From positions 1 to 14,047 of the forward strand of contig CAKPKG010000033.1 in NCBI GenBank assembly GCA_934167165.1: 14,047 nucleotides of DNA. Reading direction: 5' to 3'. The notes under the pieces are model-generated. The model was not told the origin of the DNA, searched no databases, and saw nothing but the letters and a program-made list of their open reading frames with translations. Below are positions 5,493 through 13,852 of this stretch, piece after piece. Both the position numbers and the translations under genes were made by a program. Source of the stretch: an uncultured Clostridia bacterium (GTDB taxonomy: Bacteria > Bacillota > Clostridia > TANB77 > CAG-508). Numbering within the stretch: the first letter of the stretch is position 1; every line of letters starts with the position of its first letter.

Positions 5493-6215
5493 ATGAATGC
5501 AATTGAAATAAAAAATCTAACAAAAAAATTTAAAGACAAAGTTGCAGTAAATAATATTAATTTAGAAGTAAAAAAAGGAGAACTATTTGCTTTATTAGGA
5601 ACCAATGGAGCAGGAAAAACCACAACAATAAAAATGATATCAACACTAATAATGCCAACAGATGGAGAAATAAATGTGTTAGGATATGATACAAAAAAAG
5701 ACTATATGAAAATTAGAGAAATATTAAATGTTTCACCACAAGAAACAGCGATTGCTCCTAATTTATCAGTTAAAGAAAACCTAGAATTTATGGCAGGAGT
5801 ATATAAAATTAAAGACAAAGATACAAAAATAAATGAACTAATAAAAATGTTTAAATTAGAAGAAGTATTAAAGCAAAAGGCAAAAACATTATCAGGAGGA
5901 TGGCAAAGAAAAGTTTCGATAGCAATAGCACTAATAAACAATCCACAAATATTATTTTTAGATGAACCTACTTTAGGACTAGATGTTATTGCAAGAAAAG
6001 AATTATGGAAAGTAATAGAAAGCTTAAAAGGGAAAGTTACTATAATACTAACAACACACTATATGGAAGAAGCAGAAAGTTTATCAGATAGAATTGCAAT
6101 AATGAATAAAGGAAATGTAGTTCAAATAGGAACGGCAAAAGAACTTATAGAAAAAACGGGTGCAAAAAACTTTGAAGATGCTTTTGTAAAAATTGCTACT
6201 GGAGGTGAATTGTAA
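5493..6215 (+). CDS. ABC-2 exporter ATPase subunit
   Basis: This is the ATP-binding subunit (240 residues) of a DrrA/CcmA-like ABC exporter at the inner face of the membrane. Walker A is GTNGAGKTT at 36-44, the signature is LSGGWQ at 133-138 (Trp in place of the usual Gln or Glu), Walker B ends in Asp157-Glu158, and the switch His is 189. The start ATG 5493 is chosen over an upstream in-frame ATG at 5460 that lies inside the regulator gene; the GAAAGGAG at 5476-5483 serves as its ribosome binding site. Its stop codon TAA overlaps the permease ATG by one base (TAATG), so the two subunits are translationally coupled. The substrate cannot be read from the sequence. Confidence 0.93.
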   Translation: MNAIEIKNLTKKFKDKVAVNNINLEVKKGELFALLGTNGAGKTTTIKMISTLIMPTDGEINVLGYDTKKDYMKIREILNVSPQETAIAPNLSVKENLEFMAGVYKIKDKDTKINELIKMFKLEEVLKQKAKTLSGGWQRKVSIAIALINNPQILFLDEPTLGLDVIARKELWKVIESLKGKVTIILTTHYMEEAESLSDRIAIMNKGNVVQIGTAKELIEKTGAKNFEDAFVKIATGGEL

Positions 6216-6946
6216 TGAGAATATTAAACTTTGCCAAAAGAAATTTTAAAGAAATTATAAGAGATCCATTAAGCATTATTTTTGCAATTATTCTACCATT
6301 ATTTTTACTATTTATATTTCAACAATTTAAAATACCAAATGATGCATATAAACTAGAAAATTTTACACCAGGAATTATGATATTTAGTTTTTCTTTTATT
6401 ACATTATTTACAGCTATGCTAATTTCAAAAGATAGAACAACATCGCTTCTTACACGATTAGGAATAAGCCCAATGAAGCCAATAGAATATATATTAGGTT
6501 ATATGATTTCATTTATACCAATTATTCTATTACAAAATATATTATTGTTTATAATAGCAATATTTTTAGGATTACAATTTAGCGTAAATATTATTTGGAC
6601 AGTTTTAATATCAATTATAATAGCAGTATTATTTATATCAATAGGAATATTGATAGGAAGTTTGGTTTCAGACAAAGCAGCGTCAGGAATTTCAAGCATA
6701 ATAATTCAATTAGTATGCTTTACAAGTGGAATGTATTTTCCTAAAGAGATATTAGGAGATACGTATGCAAAAATTTGTGAGTTTCTACCATTTGACTCTG
6801 CATTAACAATTACAAAAGGAATTTTAAATAACAATATAGAAACAATAACAACACAAAATATAGTTATATTTTGCATGTATACAATTATAATACTGGCATT
6901 AGCAACCAAAATGTTTAAAACAAAAATGATAAGTGATAATAAATAG
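6215..6946 (+). CDS. ABC-2 exporter permease subunit
   Basis: This is a membrane partner of the ATPase directly upstream, with 243 residues and about six hydrophobic segments (near 19-36, 52-70, 90-118, 125-150, 157-172 and 218-233). The arrangement, with a short basic N-terminus, the cytoplasmic segment KDRTTSLLTRLGISPMKP after the second helix and a final FLPFDSALTITKGIL loop, is typical of the ABC2-membrane family. ATG 6215 follows GGAGGTGA at 6201-6208. One ATPase plus one such permease would form the usual 2+2 exporter. Antibiotic or bacteriocin efflux is a common role of the family, but nothing here fixes the substrate. Confidence 0.9.
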   Translation: MRILNFAKRNFKEIIRDPLSIIFAIILPLFLLFIFQQFKIPNDAYKLENFTPGIMIFSFSFITLFTAMLISKDRTTSLLTRLGISPMKPIEYILGYMISFIPIILLQNILLFIIAIFLGLQFSVNIIWTVLISIIIAVLFISIGILIGSLVSDKAASGISSIIIQLVCFTSGMYFPKEILGDTYAKICEFLPFDSALTITKGILNNNIETITTQNIVIFCMYTIIILALATKMFKTKMISDNK

Positions 6947-6948
6947 CA

Positions 6949-6977
6949 TTGACATGAGGAAAAATAACATATAAAAT
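6949..6977 (+). promoter_or_regulatory. Sigma-A promoter ahead of the small membrane protein
   Basis: TTGACA at 6949-6954 and TAAAAT at 6972-6977 are 17 nt apart. The -35 box lies two bases after the permease stop codon. It would give a leader of about 60 nt that carries the hairpin at 6992-7010. Confidence 0.65.
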
Positions 6978-6980
6978 AAT

Positions 6981-7010
6981 CCGTGTAGGGGGGCAGGCCT
7001 TGTGTCTGCC
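6981..7010. repeat. REP-like GC-rich hairpin
   Basis: This is a GC-rich island in AT-rich sequence: TGTAGGGGGGCAG, a 9-nt loop and CTGCC (GGCAG 6992-6996 with CTGCC 7006-7010). It resembles the short GTAGGGGC...GCCC palindromic repeats scattered between genes in many low-GC Firmicutes, which I know from general experience only. It is followed by A8, so it is not a terminator for the + strand. Confidence 0.4.
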
Positions 7011-7042
7011 AAAAAAAATAAAGAACGAGGAGGAGAAGATAA

Positions 7043-7366
7043 ATGACAGAAGAAGAGTATGAGAAAAAAGTAAAAGGCACAAAAACGTTTTGTATAATAA
7101 TAGGAATACTATTTGCTATAGTCTTTTTTATGAGTGTATCACAAAAAAATATCACTAATAGTATATTGTCTGTAGGATTTATTATATTATTATTTTTATT
7201 CTATTTATTAACAAAAAAGAGAAAAATTGCTGGACCTATAATAGGAATTATTTTAGGAATTATGTACATAGTACAATTAAGTGTGATTTCAATAGTTGTA
7301 GGAGTTTTTGTACTTGTTGATAGTATTTCAATGCTAAAGTATATAAATAATATTAATAAACAATAA
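7043..7366 (+). CDS. Small integral membrane protein, unknown function
   Basis: The product has 107 residues. I do not recognise a family. A charged N-terminus (MTEEEYEKKVKG) is followed by hydrophobic segments at about 16-33, 39-57, 62-79 and 81-98, with KKRK at 58-61 between the second and third, so four membrane helices are likely. ATG 7043 has a strong GAGGAGG at 7027-7033. It follows the ABC-2 genes but has its own promoter, so it may be an accessory or immunity-like partner of the exporter or an independent gene. Confidence 0.75.
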   Translation: MTEEEYEKKVKGTKTFCIIIGILFAIVFFMSVSQKNITNSILSVGFIILLFLFYLLTKKRKIAGPIIGIILGIMYIVQLSVISIVVGVFVLVDSISMLKYINNINKQ

Positions 7367-7370
7367 ATAG

Positions 7371-7412
7371 AAACGTCAAATGTAAAATTTTATCATTTGG
7401 CGTTTTAATTTT
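7371..7412 (+). terminator. Intrinsic terminator of the small membrane protein gene
   Basis: AAACGTCAAATG (7371-7382) pairs with CATTTGGCGTTT (7394-7405), 12 bp with one G-T pair, followed by TAATTTT. Confidence 0.85.
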
Positions 7413-7541
7413 ATATAACTATTAAATATTTAATTTCGTAAATTTTCTTTAAAAAATTTTCCCTTAAGCTTTTATTTTTGCCATGCCTATTAATTATAAT
7501 AAATTTTTAAAAATCATTTATACAAATTACTAATATATCTA

Positions 7542-7570
7542 TTGTAAAAAAAGACAAACTAGTATAAAAT
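7542..7570 (+). promoter_or_regulatory. Probable promoter of the femX-alr-ftsH operon
   Basis: TTGTAA at 7542-7547 and TAAAAT at 7565-7570 are 17 nt apart; TATAAA at 7563-7568 overlaps. A perfect TATAAT at 7495-7500 lies further upstream but has no -35 box at the right distance. The rest of 7413-7607 is AT-rich with no gene that I can see. Confidence 0.45.
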
Positions 7571-7607
7571 ATGTAAGTACAAATAGAGATAATATTTGGA
7601 GGTAAAC

Positions 7608-8673
7608 ATGAAACTTGTAGATGAAAGCAATTTAGAAAAATATAATGAATTTTTAAAAAAACATGATAGATGTAATTTTCAACAATCAGTAGAATGGGGA
7701 AAGGTAAAATCACCTGCTTGGAAAAATGAAATTGTTCTAGCAGAAGACAAAGATGGAAATATAATAGGTTCAATAAGTATACTAATTAGAAAAATACCTA
7801 TTTTTGGTAATCTAATGTATTCTTCAAGAGGACCTGTGTGCGATATACACGATAAAGAAGTAATGACTCAATTAACAGAAGGGTTAAAAGAACTAGCTAA
7901 AAAATACAATGCATTTGTTTTAAAAATTGAGCCAGATATAAAAAGTGATGATCAAGAATTTAGAAAAATAGTAACAGAATTAAAATATAAAATAAAAGAT
8001 GATGCTAAAAACTTTAGTGAAGAAATTCAACCTAGATATGTATTTAGATTAGATATAAAAGGAAAAACAGAAGATGAAATATTTAAGGCATTTCACCAAA
8101 AAACTAGATACAATGTAAGATTAGCAACCAAAAAAGGTGTAGTTGTTAAAAAGGGAACAAGAGAAGACTTAAAAGATTTTCATGAAATAATGAAAGTAAC
8201 AGGAAAAAGAGATGACTTTATTATAAGACCATTGGAATACTTTCAAAAAATGTATGACGAACTAGGAGAAGAACATGTAAGACTTTTGATGGCATATTAT
8301 GAGGACAAGCCAATATCACGGAATATTTGATATAGACTATGGAAATAAAGTATGGTACTTATATGGAGCAAGCAGTAATGAACACAGAAATCTAATGCCA
8401 AATTACTTGTTGCAATGGGAAGGAATAAAATACGCATTAAGCCAAGAAAAAGATATATATGATTTTAGAGGCGTTTCTGGAGTTTTAGACGAAACACACC
8501 CTCAATATGGGCTATACAGATTTAAAAAAGGATTTAATGCAGAATTTACAGAATTCATTGGTGAGATATATTTTGACTTTAAACCATTTGTATACAAAAC
8601 TTATAAAATATCAGAAAAAATATTCAAAAAAGCAAGAGGTTTTATAAGAAGATTAAAAGGAGAAGTTAAATGA
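7608..8673 (+). CDS. FemX/FemAB-family peptidoglycan aminoacyltransferase, read only with a +1 frameshift at 8319
   Basis: Fem transferases move an amino acid from aminoacyl-tRNA onto the side chain of a cell-wall precursor in the cytoplasm. ATG 7608 follows GGAGG at 7598-7602. The first 237 residues include CNFQQSVEWGKVK, the conserved ARYVFRLDIKG-like strand (here QPRYVFRLDIKG) and FHQKTRYNVRLA. The zero frame then reads TCA CGG AAT ATT TGA and stops at 8330. Skipping C8319 gives Ser-Gly and continues IFDIDYGNKVWYLYGASS, then YDFRGVSG, to 8673, for 354 residues in all, the normal family length. The lost part holds the second acetyltransferase-like half and would be essential. The break has exactly the same form as in sufC. 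The stop codon overlaps the alr start as ATGA. Confidence 0.88.
8316..8322 (+). other. Candidate +1 frameshift site, TCA CGG A, in femX
   Basis: Zero-frame codons are TCA (8316-8318) and CGG (8319-8321), with TGA only two codons further on (8328-8330). Reading GGA at 8320-8322 instead restores the conserved PISG segment. The site shares Ser codon TCN, CGG and the following A with 185-191 in sufC. Confidence 0.5.
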
Positions 8674-9791
8674 AATCATTAATAATAAATAAAAATGATT
8701 TGAGACATAATATAAATGTAATAAAAGACATAGCAAAAATAGACATACTAGATGATGACGGAGCAACATATAAAATAATTGGAATCGTAAAAGGAAATGG
8801 TTACGGCTTGGGACTTGTAGAATATTCTAATTTTTTAATAGACAATGGAATAGAAACTTTAGCAGTGGCAACCGTAGAAGAAGCAATTGAATTAAGAAAA
8901 GCAGGAATAAAAGAAGATATATTAATGCTTTCTTCAACAAGCATAAAATCAGAAATACAAGCTTTAGTAGATAATGATATAATACTAACTATAGGCTCAA
9001 AAGAATGTGCGGATATTGTAAACGTATTAAGTAAAAACATAGACAAAAAAATAAGAGCACACATAAAAATAGACACAGGGTTTGGAAGATATGGATTTAT
9101 ATATAGTGATATTAGGACAATAATTGAAACAATAAAATCTTTAGAAAACATTTCAATAGAAGGAATGTATTCACATTTTTCTTTAGCATATTATAAAAAC
9201 AATAAATGGACAATAGAACAATTTAATAGATTTATGGAAGTAGTAGAAGCATTAAAATTAAATGATATAAATATACAAACCTTGCATATTTGTAATTCTC
9301 CAGCTTTTTTAAATTATCCAAATATGCATTTAAATGGAGCTAGAATTGGTTCTGCATTTTTGGGAAGAGTAGATGCACAAAGTAATGTAGGACTTAAAAA
9401 AATAGGGAAACTAAAATGTAGTATAGAAGAAATAAAAACAGTGCCAAAAGGATTTAATATAGGTTATTTAAATAGTTATAAAACTAAAAAAGAAACTAAA
9501 ATTGCAATTATCCAATTGGGGTATATAGAAGGATTTAATATAGGCACAAGACAAGATATGTTTAGATTTGTAGACAAATTAAGAAACTTATCACATAGTA
9601 TAAAAAGCTTTTTTAAAAAGCAAAATCTAAATGTTACTATAAATGAAAAAAGATATAACATAATAGGAAAGCTTGGAATGTATCATATGGCAATAGACAT
9701 TACAAATAGTGATGTAAAAATAGGCGATTTTGCATATTTAGAAGTTAATCCATTATATATAGACAGCAAAATAGAAAGGGAGTATGTATAA
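8670..9791 (+). CDS. alr: Alanine racemase-family PLP enzyme
   Basis: This fold-type III PLP enzyme of 373 residues is likely to make D-alanine (or another D-amino acid) for the cell wall. The PLP lysine is Lys41 in VKGNGYGLG (family pattern VKANAYGHG). KIDTGFGRYGF carries the conserved Arg. The catalytic Tyr of the second domain is Tyr285 in LGYIEG (usual GYADG). The late block reads GKLGMYHMAID, with Tyr where the family usually has Asp. These departures, and the ARIGSAFLG stretch in place of RPGIALYG, mark it as a divergent clade, so a substrate other than Ala (for example Ser) is possible. ATG 8670 overlaps the femX stop by 4 nt, with AAGGAG at 8657-8662. Its position beside a Fem transferase supports a cell-wall role. 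Confidence 0.85.
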   Translation: MKSLIINKNDLRHNINVIKDIAKIDILDDDGATYKIIGIVKGNGYGLGLVEYSNFLIDNGIETLAVATVEEAIELRKAGIKEDILMLSSTSIKSEIQALVDNDIILTIGSKECADIVNVLSKNIDKKIRAHIKIDTGFGRYGFIYSDIRTIIETIKSLENISIEGMYSHFSLAYYKNNKWTIEQFNRFMEVVEALKLNDINIQTLHICNSPAFLNYPNMHLNGARIGSAFLGRVDAQSNVGLKKIGKLKCSIEEIKTVPKGFNIGYLNSYKTKKETKIAIIQLGYIEGFNIGTRQDMFRFVDKLRNLSHSIKSFFKKQNLNVTINEKRYNIIGKLGMYHMAIDITNSDVKIGDFAYLEVNPLYIDSKIEREYV

Positions 9792-10803
9792 AGTGGAACA
9801 AAAGAAAGTACCATTTTTTAGAAAGCTAAAAAATGCAATAACAAATTTCGATGAATATCAAAAATTTTCAAAAGAAACTCTAGGGACAACAATAAAATAT
9901 TTTCTAAAATTTATGCTTATATTTTCAATTTTGATTTCTGCATTTTTTACAGCAAGATTATATAGAGAAGTAAATGAATTAAACAATTTTTTGCAAAGTG
10001 ATTGCCCAAACTTTAAGATAGAAAATAATACATTAATAATTGAGGGAGAAACCAAACAGTATGAAAAGAATTTTGAACAAGAATATGTTGGTGTAATTGT
10101 TGATGCAGATAATACAGAATTAAAAGAAGAACAAAATAATAAATATTTAAGAACAATAGCATTTTTAAAAGATAAAATGATTGTTGATGCACAAGGTACA
10201 AAAAATGTTATGACATATGAAGAAATTGCTAAAAGTCAAAACATAAATGGACTTTCAAAACAAAGCGTTTTAGATTATATTAATAGCAATTCTATGATTA
10301 CAATGTATGCTTTATTCTTTGCAATTACATTGATTTTGGCATTTGTTATATATACAATACAAATATTAATAATAGGTGTAATACCACTATCAATAATAGG
10401 ATTTATTACAAGTAGATTAATAGGAATAAATCTAAAATACAAAGAAATATTTAACATGTCTATATATGCGTTAACTTTATCAAATATTTTATATGTTGCA
10501 TATATTTGTGCTAATATAATGACTGGATTTACTATAAAATACTTTGAATTAGCATATAATGTAATTTCATATATCTATATTATTACAGCAATATTAATGA
10601 TTAAATCAGATTTAATCAAACAGCAGATAGAAGTAGGAAGAATAATAGAGGAACAAAAAAAGGTAAGACAAGAAAAACAGGAAGAAAATAACGAAGATAA
10701 CAAAGAAAAAGAGCCAGAAGAACAAAAACCAAAAGAAGAAAAAAAGAAAAAACAAGACAAAAAAGAGAATAACGAAGAAAATCCAGAAGGAAGTCAAGCA
10801 TAA
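9784..10803 (+). CDS. DUF1189-family membrane protein
   Basis: This 339-residue protein resembles the DUF1189 family of Firmicutes membrane proteins of unknown function. The family-type start KVPFFRKLKNAITNFDEYQKFSK precedes a first membrane helix (about 39-57), an extracytoplasmic domain of about 110 residues, then four or so further helices including TMYALFFAITLILAFVIYT. The C-terminal 55 residues are an extremely charged Lys/Glu tail that probably lies in the cytoplasm. The ATG at 9784 is only one base after AAAGGGAG (9775-9782), which is too close. A GTG at 9793 has better spacing (10 nt) and may be the true start. With ATG it overlaps alr by 8 nt; ftsH follows after 20 nt. Confidence 0.8.
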   Translation: MYKVEQKKVPFFRKLKNAITNFDEYQKFSKETLGTTIKYFLKFMLIFSILISAFFTARLYREVNELNNFLQSDCPNFKIENNTLIIEGETKQYEKNFEQEYVGVIVDADNTELKEEQNNKYLRTIAFLKDKMIVDAQGTKNVMTYEEIAKSQNINGLSKQSVLDYINSNSMITMYALFFAITLILAFVIYTIQILIIGVIPLSIIGFITSRLIGINLKYKEIFNMSIYALTLSNILYVAYICANIMTGFTIKYFELAYNVISYIYIITAILMIKSDLIKQQIEVGRIIEEQKKVRQEKQEENNEDNKEKEPEEQKPKEEKKKKQDKKENNEENPEGSQA

Positions 10804-10823
10804 AATAAAAGGAGAGAAGTTAA

Positions 10824-12614
10824 ATGAATGACAAACCAAAAAATAATGACAAATTACTGTATTTAATATTGGGAATAATAACTATAGTTTGTATTGCCAT
10901 AATAGCAGTTCTTACAATGAACAATAATAATACAAAAAAAGAAGATTTAGAACTATCATATACAGATTTAATAAAAAAAGTTGATAGCAAAGAAGTAGAA
11001 AAAATTGAGATGACAGTAGGTAATACTACTGTAAAGGTAAAACTTAAAGATGACGAAGAAGAAAAAAAGACAATAGTTCCAAACACAGAAGCTTTTATTG
11101 AATTAATACAAGAACAAGTTAAAAATGGTAATGAAATCAATTTGATTCAAAAACCAGAGAATGCATTGTTAAAGCTTGCTCAAACATTAATTACTTTTCT
11201 TCCAACAATAGTAGTTCTAATACTATTTATATTAATATTTAAAATGCAAGGACTTGGAGACAAAGGAAAGGTTTATGATGCAGAAAGTAACAAAGATACC
11301 CATACTACGTTTAAAGATGTTGCAGGATTAGATGAAGAAAAAAATGAATTAATAGAAGTAGTAGATTTCTTAAAAGAACCAAAAAAATTCCAAGACATGG
11401 GAGCAAAAATACCAAGAGGAATATTATTATGTGGAAAGCCTGGTACAGGTAAAACGCTAATAGCAAAAGCAATTGCAGGAGAAGCTGGAGTTCCATTTAT
11501 TTCTATGAGCGGTTCAGAATTTATAGAAATGTTTGCAGGACTTGGGGCATCAAGAGTAAGAAAACTATTTGAGAAGGCTAAAAAAATAGCTCCATGTATT
11601 GTATTTATAGATGAGATAGATGCGATAGGTGCTAGAAGAACAAATGCAAGTGGTGCAGAAAGTGAAAACAATCAAACATTAAATCAATTATTAGTTGAAA
11701 TGGACGGATTTGATACTAATGAAACTGTAATAGTTCTTGCAGCAACAAATAGACCAGAAATGCTAGACAAAGCATTGTTAAGACCAGGAAGATTTGATCG
11801 TCAAATTACAATAGCAGCACCAGATGCAAGAGGAAGAGAAGAAATTCTTAAAATACACGGAAAGAACAAAAAATTTGCAGATGATATAGATTTAAAAGAG
11901 ATAGCAGAAGATACAGCAGGATTTACAGGAGCAGAACTTGCAAATGTATTAAATGAAGCAGCAATTGTAGCAACAATAAAAAGACATAAAAAAATACAAA
12001 TGAGTGATTTAGAAGAAGCAGTAAAAAAAGTTACAGTGGGATTAGAAAAACATAGTAGAGTTATATCAGACAAAGACAAAAGACTAACAGCATATCATGA
12101 AGCAGGACATGCAATAGTTAGTAAATTTCTAGAAACACAAACAGATGTAAAAGAGGTTTCTATAATTCCAAGAGGTCTTGCTGGTGGATATACAATGTAC
12201 AAAACAAACGAAGACAAATACTATATATCAAAAACAGAAATGGAAGAAAAACTAATTGCACTTTTAGGTGGAAGAGCAGCAGAAAAAATAGCACTAAATG
12301 ATATTTCAACAGGAGCAAGCAATGATATAGAAGTTGCAACAGAAATTGCAAAAGATATGGTTACAGTATATGGAATGAGTGACACTGTAGGACCAATATG
12401 TTTAAAACAAAAAGAACCATATGAAAATAGAATTTTAGGAGAAAATATAGATGATGTAATAGGTGCAGAAGTAAAGAGAATGATAGATATAGCATACAAA
12501 AGAGCACAAGAAATAATACTTGCACATATGGATAAATTACAACAAGTAGCAGAAAGATTATTAGAAAAAGAAATAATTTCTGCAGAAGAATTCGATTCAT
12601 TTTTTATAGAATAA
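10824..12614 (+). CDS. ftsH: FtsH, membrane-bound ATP-dependent zinc protease
   Basis: FtsH pulls damaged or regulatory proteins into a membrane-anchored hexamer and degrades them. The order is helix 1 (about 11-31), a periplasm-side domain, helix 2 (about 120-141), AAA domain and metalloprotease. Walker A is GKPGTGKT at 204-211 (Lys where Pro is usual). Walker B is Asp263-Glu264, the second-region-of-homology arginines are in RPGRFDR at 320-326, and the zinc site is HEAGH at 425-429 with Asp501 as third ligand. The pore loop reads FAGLG at 237-241 instead of the common FVGVG but keeps the key Phe. At 596 residues it lacks the long charged C-terminal tail of many homologues. It is the last gene of the operon, 20 nt after the DUF1189 gene, with AAAGGAG at 10808-10814. 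Confidence 0.97.
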   Translation: MNDKPKNNDKLLYLILGIITIVCIAIIAVLTMNNNNTKKEDLELSYTDLIKKVDSKEVEKIEMTVGNTTVKVKLKDDEEEKKTIVPNTEAFIELIQEQVKNGNEINLIQKPENALLKLAQTLITFLPTIVVLILFILIFKMQGLGDKGKVYDAESNKDTHTTFKDVAGLDEEKNELIEVVDFLKEPKKFQDMGAKIPRGILLCGKPGTGKTLIAKAIAGEAGVPFISMSGSEFIEMFAGLGASRVRKLFEKAKKIAPCIVFIDEIDAIGARRTNASGAESENNQTLNQLLVEMDGFDTNETVIVLAATNRPEMLDKALLRPGRFDRQITIAAPDARGREEILKIHGKNKKFADDIDLKEIAEDTAGFTGAELANVLNEAAIVATIKRHKKIQMSDLEEAVKKVTVGLEKHSRVISDKDKRLTAYHEAGHAIVSKFLETQTDVKEVSIIPRGLAGGYTMYKTNEDKYYISKTEMEEKLIALLGGRAAEKIALNDISTGASNDIEVATEIAKDMVTVYGMSDTVGPICLKQKEPYENRILGENIDDVIGAEVKRMIDIAYKRAQEIILAHMDKLQQVAERLLEKEIISAEEFDSFFIE

Positions 12615-12628
12615 ACATAAAAAAATTT

Positions 12629-12673
12629 AAAAGAGAGAAAAGACTTGAAAAATCAAGCTTTTTCTCTCTTTTT
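12629..12673 (+). terminator. Strong terminator of the femX-ftsH operon
   Basis: AAAAGAGAGAAAA (12629-12641) pairs with TTTTCTCTCTTTT (12660-12672), continued by CTTG/CAAG after a 2-nt internal loop, with loop AAAAAT. The descending arm ends in a T run. Confidence 0.9.
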
Positions 12674-12695
12674 GATATATTTACTATACCACAAA

Positions 12696-12720
12696 ATTGC
12701 AAAAAATTCAAGCCTGCAAT
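12696..12720. promoter_or_regulatory. Inverted repeat in a possible promoter
   Basis: ATTGCA (12696-12701) and TGCAAT (12715-12720) form an inverted repeat with a 13-nt spacer. TTGCAA 12697-12702 and TTTACT 12720-12725 are 17 nt apart and could be a weak promoter for the gene at 12761, with the repeat as operator. Confidence 0.3.
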
Positions 12721-12760
12721 TTACTACGTAAATATGATATATAAAATAAGGGGAGCAAAA

Positions 12761-13852
12761 ATGGAGGAAAATTATTTAGAAATTGTAAATAAAAGAAAAC
12801 AAATTGAAATCTCAAATATAAAAAAATGTAACCAATATACAAGTAAGTATGGCTTAACATTATCAGATAAACAAATAAACGATTTACTAACAAAAAGAAC
12901 AGAGATTTTAAAAGAGAAAGGTAGAATAGAATTTAGAGAAGGAATATTAGATAAATTAATAAAAGAATTTTGCGACTCACCATATATAAAACAGTCAAAT
13001 TACATTGAAACCTTGTATGAACTAATAGAAATATTTTACGAATATAAAAATGAAACAATGGATTTAATTACAGATGATGAAATATTAAATTTGCAAGCAA
13101 AACTTCTATGCTTACTTGATGAAAGAGTATATAAATATACAGGAGATTATAGCAGTTCTATAAGAAAAGAGATTTTACAAGACATATCAGATTCTAATAT
13201 ATATATAATAGGAATTTACTTAAAATCATTTAGTAATCCAGATGATGCACTTAAAATAATAAAAGAAAAAGGAATAGAAGAAGCATACAAAGCAGGAAGA
13301 AAAAAGATAGATAAAATGTTAAAAGTAGTAAGGCTAATGTATATAAAAGTAAGACAGAATATGCTTAATATAGATAACGATACTTACAATGATACAATTA
13401 TTGGCGGAATAGAAGGCTTTTTGAAAATATATGATCCAGATTTTAAAGCACATGACATGAAAATTACAGCAGATTATCCATTATATAATAATTTGATAGG
13501 AAAGCTAGAAGGAGTAGAGTTTATAGAAGAATATCTAAAAAGCTTGTATTACGAAAATGAATTTTGTAACATGTTTTCAGAAAAAAAAATAGAAAAAATT
13601 CTGTATGAATATTCATCAGATTACAAAAATTTAGTATTAAATATATTTCAAATTATTTTAAAGAATGTAATAATAAAAGCGTTACCTAATTATAAACTTT
13701 TGGTAGACAAATCAAAACAGAAAATATATAATTTAATATATTTAGCATACAAAAAAATAAATATAGAAGATGACGGCGTGGCTAAATATATAGAAAAAGA
13801 CTTTCAAGACTTGCAAGCAGAAATCTACAATAACATTAAAAACAACCATTAG
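12761..13852 (+). CDS. DUF6323/DUF6179-like protein, possible fusion
   Basis: This is a protein of 363 residues with unknown function. ATG 12761 follows AAGGGGAG at 12748-12755, better than the in-frame ATG at 12734. Residues of about 28-110, with GRIEFREGILDKLI, FCDSPYI (70-76) and LYELIEIFYEYKNE, resemble the clostridial family DUF6323. Residues of about 125-350, with YPLYNNLIGKLEGVEFI (from 239) and LYYENEFCNMF, resemble DUF6179. As I recall, these usually occur as two adjacent genes, so this looks like a fused version. It is soluble, mostly helical and rich in Lys and Glu. It forms a single-gene unit after the operon terminator. The family names come from memory and need a profile search. 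Confidence 0.6.
   Translation: MEENYLEIVNKRKQIEISNIKKCNQYTSKYGLTLSDKQINDLLTKRTEILKEKGRIEFREGILDKLIKEFCDSPYIKQSNYIETLYELIEIFYEYKNETMDLITDDEILNLQAKLLCLLDERVYKYTGDYSSSIRKEILQDISDSNIYIIGIYLKSFSNPDDALKIIKEKGIEEAYKAGRKKIDKMLKVVRLMYIKVRQNMLNIDNDTYNDTIIGGIEGFLKIYDPDFKAHDMKITADYPLYNNLIGKLEGVEFIEEYLKSLYYENEFCNMFSEKKIEKILYEYSSDYKNLVLNIFQIILKNVIIKALPNYKLLVDKSKQKIYNLIYLAYKKINIEDDGVAKYIEKDFQDLQAEIYNNIKNNH

Noticed and set aside
7495..7500. Perfect TATAAT as the femX promoter
   Set aside because: No -35 box lies at 16-18 nt, it has no TGn extension, and a better spaced pair lies at 7542-7570.
10575..10839. Minus-strand frames opposite the 3' end of the DUF1189 gene
   Set aside because: The Phe/Leu/Ser-rich products are the complement of the Lys/Glu-rich tail and have no start signals.
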